From: Acidobacteriota bacterium
Lineage (GTDB): Bacteria > Acidobacteriota > Terriglobia > Bryobacterales > Bryobacteraceae
Length of the DNA: 64,000 bases
NCBI GenBank assembly: GCA_016870995.1
Contig: VFZU01000017.1
Location: 1-64,000, forward strand
Direction of reading: 5' to 3'
A program made the translations under genes and the position numbers. The stretch's first letter is position 1; the number at the start of each line of letters is the position of its first letter. Positions 52,499-60,400 of this stretch are shown here, one piece after another. The notes under the pieces were generated by a model. The model was not told the origin of the DNA, searched no databases, and was given only the letters and a program-made list of their open reading frames with translations.

Positions 52499-55401
52499 GA
52501 AACACGGCCGCCCTGCCGAACTCTCACTTCGCCGCGGATCGGCCCATCGAATTCGATCTGATTGAGGCCAACCCCGACTGGCTTCAATCGCGCGGGTCGC
52601 TCGATCCCGTCAACTTCCACCAGCACGGGCAACGCGGGGTCGATTCCGGTTACTAACAACTCGGTGCCATTCACAATCAGTGCCGGCGCACTCCGCTCTA
52701 CAGAAACAAACACGGCAGAGCCAGGTCCGCTGCTGACTCCGGCAACTCCAGGCACTGTCGATTGCGGCACTTGAGCGACGGCATAAGCCGGATGCAGATA
52801 GAGCAATGAAGACATTCCGGCGGCAATCCGAATCGGTTGAGCCAGGTCATTACCAAACAACAGCAAGGATCCGCCCTGCGCCTCAACGCTATCCAGACGC
52901 CCGGCACTGAGTGCAAGCTGAATCTGAGGTGCATTCTCGACGCGTCCCGCTTGCGACAATTCCACCAATTGACCAGCCACATTCAAACGGATCCTGCGCT
53001 CCGGCCCACTGTTGGCGGGAACTTGGAGCCAGAACACTCCTGGCCCGAATCCCAATTGGCCAATCACCACTTCGCCCACTCCGACCGTCACCGCCGCAGT
53101 CCACGGACATAACGCGGGGCTCGCTACACGCACTGGGAATAACCCGCCCTCCGCCGTCACACTCTCCGCCGGCTCGATCCGATAGCCACATCCAGACGCC
53201 AGAGTCGCAGTGCCGCGATAGTCAATCGCGCCACCAAACACGCCATCCACCCCAATCGAATAGTCGAGCGTCATCGTGTCGAACACACCGGCCCGTGGCG
53301 CAATGCGGCCCCGCACTTGCGCTGTAGTCACTCGCAATGCCGCCACACCCTGCCCGCTGCCGATGAAACTGCAATCCGCGGCGAGCGTGCCTGCCATGGC
53401 GAAGAATTGCCCCTCAGGTGCGCCGCTACTCCGAATCTCAAACCGATCCGGTGCCGTCTTGCGAAACACTAGCGTGATGCCGCTTCCCCACCATTCCCCG
53501 CCCAAGGGCGTGAACAAGCTCGTATCCCCACCACTCACCGCAAACGTCGCGCGATAAGTGGCCGCATCAGGACAGGCAGTCGGCGTCAATCCTCCGATCA
53601 CCGCTGGTGGTTCAGCCACCTGCACTGGCAATTCGCTCATCACATTTCCGTCATGGCTGCGGAATCGAACCCAGGTCCTTCCAGCCTTCAGGCCTCGCAG
53701 CGTCAGCGGTACGTTGCGTTCGCCGCGATTGTAGGTGTACAAACGCTGCTCAACACTCGCCGCGGTCCCGTCCTGTACCTCGACAAAAGCGTGCCCTCCC
53801 ACTTCGTCTTCCGCGACCGGGATGTTCCGCTGTAACTGCCCCAGGCACTGGCTCTGGCCAACCACGGCGAGACAGGCCCGCAGCGTGGGCGCCCCCAGCC
53901 CAACTCGGATTTTAGAGATGCTATTCCAAACCGTACCGCCGTCAACACCTGTCACCACCAACGTGGCTCGACCCTCAGCAATCCCTCTCACCATCACGCC
54001 CGCTCCGCTGACAAACGCGCTTGCCACCAGTGGGTCGCTCACGCTCACGTTTACTTGCGTCATCGCGCGCGGCAAAGCGACCCACTTCCATCCGCCAAGA
54101 TTGGTGAACTCCACATCCTCCCATTCCATGCGTCTTGCGCCAGTAGGCTCGATGCGTTGAAATTGAGGCCGCGCACTGCCCACCGTCAGCTCTCCGCGAG
54201 TAGTTTCCGCAACCGCTGCCTCCAGATTTCCGTTCAATCGTTCGAGGGCGGGCACCAGGCCCCTCGCCACGTAACCTCCACGAACCGGCTGCATATAACC
54301 GATCCGAAAATCGTCGGTCGAACTCGCAACAACTCCCGTAATCCCAGATCCGCTTAAAAACTTCGCGATGAGGCCGCTCTGATTACTCTCTGCAAAAACC
54401 ACCAACTCGCCCAGCCCACGCAATCGGCTCGCAAGTTCTTCCCATGGAGTCCAGCGATCCAGCCATAAGCCATCTTGATTTCCCATTGCACTCAAAAGCA
54501 CATGCGTCCTGCGGCAGCCAGTTGCCATTGCCGCATCGCTAAAGAACCGAGTCGCTCCTCGCCCCCGTGCATAGGCTTCAAACGAAGCCACGCTCGTTTG
54601 TGCTCCCGCCTGCCCCGCCCCAGCCAGCACCAAAGCACACTGCTCCCCCGACGCTGGTTGCATCCCCACAACCGGGAGCAATCCACCGTCAAAACTCGTC
54701 GCTCTACCAGCGCTTTGCCAGACACCATCTCCCACTCGAAGCAACGGCCACCACTGTTCTCCAGCAATGCGCGCTCTCGATACTTCTACTCCGGGCACCA
54801 AATAGAATCGCGTCGGCTTGGCCCAACTCTTCGCTGGCCCATCATCTACCCAAAACAACCAACTGCCCTCTTCCGCCCGCCAAAGTCCACCCGCCTCCTT
54901 CTCCTTGCCCCAGCGCGCTGGACGCACCATGGCCCCGGCCTCGAGCCAATAGGGACCAACCAATTGCAGATTGCTACCATCAGCCGCATTGCGCAACAAC
55001 ACCCTCCGCACTTCCGCCTTAATTGCGCTGAGAGTGCCCACAGGCTGAAACGAACCCACACTAAACGCGAAGCTCGCCACTGCGCCATCGCCCACTTCCG
55101 CTACGGCATCCACGCTGAAGTATCCAGCCTGGCCAGAAGCTGTAAAGCTCGCCGAAGCTCGCCCGGCAGCATCCGTCGCCACGGTCACGCTGGGTCTTCC
55201 CCCGAAGCTCCCTTGTCCGGCCGGCGCGATAAATCGAACATTCACCTGCCCCACGCTGCCGCCAAGGCTCGCCGCCGACACCACAACGCGTAAGTCGACA
55301 GTAGAGCCCGGCCTGACAACAAATGCGCCATCTCCGTCGATCAACAACACCTGCGCCGACAGCCCAGCTGCGAACAACAACAACAAACCGGGGCCGCGCA
55401 T
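52474..55401 (-). CDS. Large mosaic secreted protein with TIGR03437-like C-terminus
   Basis: 975 residues, signal peptide MRGPGLLLLFAAGLSAQ. An Ig-like domain lies near the start (VVRPGSTVDLRVVVSAASLGG). Residues 260-400 resemble a caspase-like or clan-CD region (CALVLAGAGQAGAQTS, RRTHVLLSAMGNQDG), without clear His/Cys proof. A BACON-like segment (GYRIEPAESVTAEGGLF) follows. The last 170 residues (GGSLLLFGNDLAQP, SSLLYLHPAYAVAQVP, VNGTELLVTGIDPALP) resemble the Solibacter TIGR03437 domain. Probably a surface-exposed protein. Three bases after the second M16 gene, last in that operon. Confidence 0.65.
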   Translation of the reverse strand: MRGPGLLLLFAAGLSAQVLLIDGDGAFVVRPGSTVDLRVVVSAASLGGSVGQVNVRFIAPAGQGSFGGRPSVTVATDAAGRASASFTASGQAGYFSVDAVAEVGDGAVASFAFSVGSFQPVGTLSAIKAEVRRVLLRNAADGSNLQLVGPYWLEAGAMVRPARWGKEKEAGGLWRAEEGSWLFWVDDGPAKSWAKPTRFYLVPGVEVSRARIAGEQWWPLLRVGDGVWQSAGRATSFDGGLLPVVGMQPASGEQCALVLAGAGQAGAQTSVASFEAYARGRGATRFFSDAAMATGCRRTHVLLSAMGNQDGLWLDRWTPWEELASRLRGLGELVVFAESNQSGLIAKFLSGSGITGVVASSTDDFRIGYMQPVRGGYVARGLVPALERLNGNLEAAVAETTRGELTVGSARPQFQRIEPTGARRMEWEDVEFTNLGGWKWVALPRAMTQVNVSVSDPLVASAFVSGAGVMVRGIAEGRATLVVTGVDGGTVWNSISKIRVGLGAPTLRACLAVVGQSQCLGQLQRNIPVAEDEVGGHAFVEVQDGTAASVEQRLYTYNRGERNVPLTLRGLKAGRTWVRFRSHDGNVMSELPVQVAEPPAVIGGLTPTACPDAATYRATFAVSGGDTSLFTPLGGEWWGSGITLVFRKTAPDRFEIRSSGAPEGQFFAMAGTLAADCSFIGSGQGVAALRVTTAQVRGRIAPRAGVFDTMTLDYSIGVDGVFGGAIDYRGTATLASGCGYRIEPAESVTAEGGLFPVRVASPALCPWTAAVTVGVGEVVIGQLGFGPGVFWLQVPANSGPERRIRLNVAGQLVELSQAGRVENAPQIQLALSAGRLDSVEAQGGSLLLFGNDLAQPIRIAAGMSSLLYLHPAYAVAQVPQSTVPGVAGVSSGPGSAVFVSVERSAPALIVNGTELLVTGIDPALPVLVEVDGIERPARLKPVGVGLNQIEFDGPIRGEVRVRQGGRVSQRGALTM

Positions 55402-55404
55402 CGT

Positions 55405-56778
55405 CTAGTACCCCGGCTCGCTGTTTTTGATCACGCGAATATCCTTGGCGTACTTCTTAGCCGTTTTGCGAACTTTCGAAGCGTCGCCAATCCATACAAA
55501 CACGAGCCCGCCAGTTTGATAAAAATCCCTTGCCACTTTGTTTGCCTCCTCAATCGTGACCGCATCCATTCGTGAGATCAGATCATCCACTTCACCCCGG
55601 TTCAGTCCATACAATTCAAAGTCAACCAGCACAGCTGCCAGCTGATCGACCGTCTCCAGTTTTCGCGTCGGATACTCTCCCTTCACATAAGCCTTCGCGC
55701 TCGCCAGTTGTTCGGCGTCGATGCCTTTGGTCTGCAACTTCTCCAGTTGCTTGAGCACAAGATCTACAGCCGCCTCAGTGGACTCTGTTTTGGTGAACGT
55801 TGTAATGGCGATCATCCCGGGAAATTGGTCCATCTGCACTGTGCTCAAAGCACCATAGGTCAAGCCGCTATCTACGCGTAAAGCATCGTTCAACATCGAT
55901 GTAAATCTTCCGCCAAACAATGCGTTCACCAGCTCGAGTCGGGTGCGGTCCGCGCTGGTCCGATCAATACCCGGCTGAGCTATCGCAAAGTAGGTCTGGG
56001 TCGCCCCCGGCAAGTCCACCAGCAGCAATCTCGGCTCACCACGCTTCGGCGTCGCCGCTTTTGGCATGGCAAACGCCGTTCCTGCAGGAAGCTTCTCAAA
56101 CGCAGTCCGTATCGACGCCTCAGCCGGTTTCGCCTCCACATCACCGGCCACTACAACCATTAGACGCTTACCAACGAAGGCTTGTTTCCAATAACGATCC
56201 ACCGCCTCGCGCGTAATTTTCGGCAGGCTCACGTCGTCCCCGTTCGGTTGCCGTCCATAAGGATGCTGCTTGCCAAAATAAAAGGCGTTCAAATAATTTC
56301 GCAGTGCCATTTGCGGCTGCTCTTTAGCCACCTTCACTGCATCCACCTGTTGCGCCACAAGACGCTTCAGCTCCGCCTCGGCAAATGCGGGCTGCATCAG
56401 CACTTCTTCGAGAATCTTCATCGCTGCACCGAGATTTTTCGACAGGTACTGCATCTCAAGAGCCACTCCCGAGTTACCGGCTACGGCATTGATCGTAATC
56501 CCCATCTGATCGAGATCCTGCGCCAGTTGTTCCCGGCTGCGCAATGCCGTGCCACGCAGCAACAATGAAGTCGTTACCGCAGCTAGCCCTTCCATTCCAA
56601 CCGGATCGGCGCTCAATCCACCTTTCAAAATCACGCGAACGCTGGCAAGTGGCAAGTCCTTCTTCGGCATCACGTAAACAACAGCACCGTTCTCGAACTG
56701 CGCCCTTTGATAGGACGGCATCCGAATTTGCCCAACCAGCACACTCGCAAACAACAACCCTGGAATCCATCGCGTCAT
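55405..56778 (-). CDS. M16 peptidase homologue without zinc motif (non-catalytic subunit)
   Basis: Start at 56778 (MTRWIPGLLFASVLVG, signal peptide), just after the previous stop. M16 fold throughout (LASVRVILKGGLSADP, MEGLAAVTTSLLLRGT), but the HxxEH motif is absent (the corresponding MEGLA has no His). Conserved Arg-Tyr of the C-domain is LRVDSGLTYGA. Such subunits pair with an active M16 subunit, here the preceding damaged gene. 457 residues. Confidence 0.88.
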   Translation of the reverse strand: MTRWIPGLLFASVLVGQIRMPSYQRAQFENGAVVYVMPKKDLPLASVRVILKGGLSADPVGMEGLAAVTTSLLLRGTALRSREQLAQDLDQMGITINAVAGNSGVALEMQYLSKNLGAAMKILEEVLMQPAFAEAELKRLVAQQVDAVKVAKEQPQMALRNYLNAFYFGKQHPYGRQPNGDDVSLPKITREAVDRYWKQAFVGKRLMVVVAGDVEAKPAEASIRTAFEKLPAGTAFAMPKAATPKRGEPRLLLVDLPGATQTYFAIAQPGIDRTSADRTRLELVNALFGGRFTSMLNDALRVDSGLTYGALSTVQMDQFPGMIAITTFTKTESTEAAVDLVLKQLEKLQTKGIDAEQLASAKAYVKGEYPTRKLETVDQLAAVLVDFELYGLNRGEVDDLISRMDAVTIEEANKVARDFYQTGGLVFVWIGDASKVRKTAKKYAKDIRVIKNSEPGY

Positions 56779-56779
56779 G

Positions 56780-58096
56780 TTACTGCCCCTCTCCGTTTTG
56801 AACCGGCTTGAGCGTCGCCACCGTCCGATTCCGCGCATCAAAATACTTCGTCACAACTCGCTGCACGTCCGCCGCTGTTACTGCGGCAATTCGCTCATCA
56901 AAGCGGGATAGATTCTGATGTCCCCCGAAGTAAATTTCATACTGGCCCAGCAAATTAGCCTTGCCTGCGATTGTCTTTAACGGCTTTAGAACTGGCTCAA
57001 GATCAGATTCCGCGCCTTGTCCATTTCCGCTGCGGGCACTGCTTCTTTCTTCAGCTTCTCCAGTTCGTCGTACAAAGCGGCTTCTGCTTTTTCAGACGCA
57101 ACTCCGCTTCGCGGCTGCACAACAAACAGAAACAACCCCGGGTCGATTTGCATTGGGTTCTGGGCCATCACCTGTACTGCCAGTTGATCCCCATCCACCA
57201 GCCGCTTCGTCAATCGCGCACTGCGCCCACTCGTCAACAGCGCATTCAATACCGTCAACGCTGGGTAGTCTGGATCCATCGAGTTCCCCACGTGGTACCC
57301 CGCCATCAGCATTGGCAGCTGCGCATTCTTTTCGACCACGACGCGCCGCTCTCCCTTCTGCTCCGGTTCTTTGGTGCGCACAGCGGGCGGCGGGGCCTGC
57401 GCCGGAATCGGCTCAAGATACTTCTTGGCCAAACGCATCACTTCTTCAAAGCTCGTCGCCCCCACTACCACTAGCGTGCAGTGATTCGGCGCATATCCCA
57501 TCTTGAAGTGAGCCCGCAGATCCTCCATCGTCCAACCCTCGATGTCGCTAGGCCAACCGATCACACTCCATTGATACGGGTGCGCCGTATAGGCCGCCGA
57601 GATCAACTGCTCATGCAACGTCCCCATGTTGTTGTTGTCGACGCTGAGCCGCCGCTCGCTATAGACAACCCCACGCTCGCTTTCCACCAACTTTGGATCT
57701 AGCGCCAGATCCCGAATCCGATCTGCCTCGAGATCAAACGTCACCTCCATCGCCGTATTCGGAATGAAGTTCGTGTACAACCGTCAGATCTTCACTCGTA
57801 TACGCGTTGTTCCGCCCCCCATTCTTCTCCATCACGATGTTGAACATCTTGGGCCCGTACTTCTTGGCCCCGTTGAACATCATGTGCTCGAAGAAGTGCG
57901 CCAGGCCCGTCTTGCCCGGCACCTCATTACGACTCCCAATCTTGTAGAACAGATGCATCGCGACATTCGGAATATCGCGGTCCTCTTCTACAATCACCTT
58001 CATCTCATTCGACAGCTGCCCCGTTTTTACTGGCAATGGCTCGATCCCCATTGCCAGCGGCGCACTCAACAAAAGACTCACAATCAGGTACTTCAC
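56780..58096 (-). pseudogene. M16 zinc peptidase (catalytic subunit), two single-base frameshifts
   Basis: The HxxEH site is intact (GLAHFFEHMMFNGAK) with the downstream Glu in ESERGVVYSE. The start is probably GTG 58096 (VKYLIVSLLLSAPLAMG) or an upstream TTG at 58117. At about 57780 the frame is shifted by one extra base (..EDLTV then YTNFIPNTAMEV), and at about 56987 one base is missing (..ILSQF then KPLKTIAGKANLLGQYE). The frame then runs to TAA at 56780-56782, next to the start of the second M16 gene. Without both corrections no full M16 protein is made. Confidence 0.8.
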
Positions 58097-58119
58097 GTCC
58101 TCATTGTAGAGCCACAAAC

Positions 58120-58908
58120 CTACTTCGCATTCGGCGGCTCAATCGCAATCCCACCGAACTGTTCAAAGAACCACAATCTCCCAATCGGATTGTGATCCCC
58201 CGTCTCGTAGTAAATCTCATAGAGCATCGATCGGTTCGACCCCGACTCGCGAACCGCAAGATATCCACGATTCATCGTCGGCGAGATATCAAACCCCGCA
58301 ACCCGGCTTAGATCAAGATTCACGAGCGGTCTCACATTTGCCAACACACCATCGTTCGGCGGCTCTTGCGTCACAATCGCCCGCTTGGCGAGATCCAGGT
58401 TGTAGAGCAACGTCGAGGTCGATCCCGCGAAGCTATTGGTGTAGGCGCTCGCGATCACTTGCGGCCGCACGCCATCCGCATAGTTCAAAGGTGCGTCCGT
58501 CGCCACCACCACACCTGTATCGGGATGCAGCCGTAAGTTTTGCCCAGTGTTGGATGTCAAACGAATTCGGTCTACTGTCGGATTGAAATCAAACCCAAAC
58601 TCAGTCCCATCGAGTGCCGGCGTAAACGCCATTCCATTTCCCACCACCCGCGCCATCGCCGTCTCGCGGTCCAGCTTGTAGATGCGCGAAGAAGAACCCA
58701 GCGCATAAAGTTCTCCCGTTGCAGGCCTGAAGTCAATCGCAAGCACCTGCTCGCCCGGCTGCAAGCCACGAATCAACTGCAAGCTCGTCAAAAACTGCGG
58801 CCTGTCTGTATCGAAGCTCATGAGCAATGCCCGCGAATCCACACCCCAGGCCTTCTCCGCCCTCGCTGCGCTCAAAGCAACCAAAATCAAACCAAGTAGT
58901 AGTCTCAT
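58120..58908 (-). CDS. DUF4394-domain secreted protein
   Basis: 262 residues with a signal peptide (MRLLLGLILVALSAARA). Propeller-type repeats: LLMSFDTDRPQFLTSL, AIDFRPATGELYALGSSSRI, FGFDFNPTVDRIRLTSNTGQ and the PDTGVVVATDAPLNY run are DUF4394 signatures. Function unknown, extracellular. The stop sits just before the M16 start, so it heads the M16 operon. Confidence 0.88.
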   Translation of the reverse strand: MRLLLGLILVALSAARAEKAWGVDSRALLMSFDTDRPQFLTSLQLIRGLQPGEQVLAIDFRPATGELYALGSSSRIYKLDRETAMARVVGNGMAFTPALDGTEFGFDFNPTVDRIRLTSNTGQNLRLHPDTGVVVATDAPLNYADGVRPQVIASAYTNSFAGSTSTLLYNLDLAKRAIVTQEPPNDGVLANVRPLVNLDLSRVAGFDISPTMNRGYLAVRESGSNRSMLYEIYYETGDHNPIGRLWFFEQFGGIAIEPPNAK

Positions 58909-58950
58909 GCCTCAATCTACGAGGCTCAAACAACAACAGATGGTCCGCGA

Positions 58951-60291
58951 TCAAACTTTTTGGGGCAACAGTTTTTCCAACTCCGCAACCACCGCCGGAG
59001 CCTCCGCCGCCCAGTTCTTCTTTTCCCCAGGATCCTTCGCCAACTGGCTGAGCCATATCTTTTCCTTCGGCGCACCCAATGGATCCTTTGGGTATCGGGG
59101 CGGATTCTCAATCAACTTCCAATCCCCCTTCCTCACCGCTCTGCTGTCCGTATACAACCAGTGGATCGCATCATGAGCGCTCCCCCCGTCGCGCAAAATC
59201 ATCCCACTCTGATCTTTTCCGTCGACACTCTCCGGCGTCTTCAACCCCGCCATCGATAGAAACGTCGGCAGCACATCCATCGCCATCCCCATTCCATCCA
59301 CAACTTTTCCTGCCCGAATCCTCCCCGGCCAACTCATCGTCGCCGGCATCCGGATGCCACCCTCAAACAACCCTTGCTTCCATCCACGAAACGGCGCATT
59401 GCTCCCGCCCCGGTATGGCCTTCCCAAATGATCCGCGCGCGATTCCTGCGTCGCCCCGTTGTCGCTCTGGAAATAAACTACCGTGTTCTCCGCCAGCCCC
59501 CGCTGCTTCAGCACACGCATCACCTGCCCCACCTGATCATCTACCGCCGCGACCATCGCCAGATGCAGCCTGCGATCCCGATCCATCGACTTCGAGAATC
59601 GCTCCAGATACTTCTCCGGCGCAATCATCGGATAGTGCGGTGCGCCAAACCATAAGTTCATGTAGAACGGCTTTCCCTTCGTCTGCCGCTTCAAAAACGC
59701 GCAGGACTCTTCTCCAAGCAACTCCGTTTGATAGCGCGTATCCGCCCAGATCTCCTGCTCATTCCGCCACAGGTCATGAACGATCTCGCTTTGCCCCCGG
59801 CCCAACGTGTAATAACGATGCGAGTAGTAGTCTGTCCAGCCCGAGTAGAACCCCACGAATTCATCGAACCCGGCAGCCATGGGCCGAGATTGAGCGGCAC
59901 TCCCCATATGCCATTTTCCAAAATGCGCCGTCCGATACCCGGCCTGCTTGAGCTCTGTAGCGAGTGTCTTCTCGCCGGCCTTCAACCCCGGTGTGTTGAA
60001 CTGCGCTGTCGACGTCAAGACATCCAGAATCCCGTGCCGCTCAGGATATTGCCCTGTAAAAACGCTCGCCCGCGATGGCGAACACACAGGCGAATTCGAA
60101 TACCAGTTTGTGAAGCGAGCCCCGCTCGCCGCCAACCGATCCAGGTTCGGCGTCTTCACTTCCGGGTGCCCGTAACAACCCACATCCCCGATGCCTTGAT
60201 CATCCGTATAGATCACGATCAGGTTGGGCCGCTCCGCCGCACCAGCCAGCGGCGCAGCCGCGGCACAACTCAAAAACTCACGTCGCTTCAT
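58951..60291 (-). CDS. Sulfatase (arylsulfatase A-like), Tat-exported
   Basis: 446 residues, twin-arginine leader (MKRREFLSCAAAAPLAGAAE). Metal site LIVIYTDDQGIGDVG, modified cysteine in CSPSRASVFTGQY, GKWHMGS, and SDNGATQE for the last metal ligands. It lies 42 bases before the DUF4394 gene, so it may belong to the same transcript. It is the third sulfatase in the window. Confidence 0.93.
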   Translation of the reverse strand: MKRREFLSCAAAAPLAGAAERPNLIVIYTDDQGIGDVGCYGHPEVKTPNLDRLAASGARFTNWYSNSPVCSPSRASVFTGQYPERHGILDVLTSTAQFNTPGLKAGEKTLATELKQAGYRTAHFGKWHMGSAAQSRPMAAGFDEFVGFYSGWTDYYSHRYYTLGRGQSEIVHDLWRNEQEIWADTRYQTELLGEESCAFLKRQTKGKPFYMNLWFGAPHYPMIAPEKYLERFSKSMDRDRRLHLAMVAAVDDQVGQVMRVLKQRGLAENTVVYFQSDNGATQESRADHLGRPYRGGSNAPFRGWKQGLFEGGIRMPATMSWPGRIRAGKVVDGMGMAMDVLPTFLSMAGLKTPESVDGKDQSGMILRDGGSAHDAIHWLYTDSRAVRKGDWKLIENPPRYPKDPLGAPKEKIWLSQLAKDPGEKKNWAAEAPAVVAELEKLLPQKV

Positions 60292-60400
60292 CCTTCAAAT
60301 GATATTACCGACGAAGCCTTCAAACGCAAAACCACCACCAGTAGCCACAAGCAAGAGTCCCGCTTGAGGCCGCCGGTGGCGGCAATGTTTCAGACTTCTC
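60292..60400. other. Intergenic, nrdJ to sulfatase
   Basis: 109 bases between the nrdJ stop and the sulfatase start. It contains the sequence acttctcttaggagc at the nrdJ end; no terminator hairpin with a T-run was recognised. Promoter of the sulfatase gene may lie here. Confidence 0.3.
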
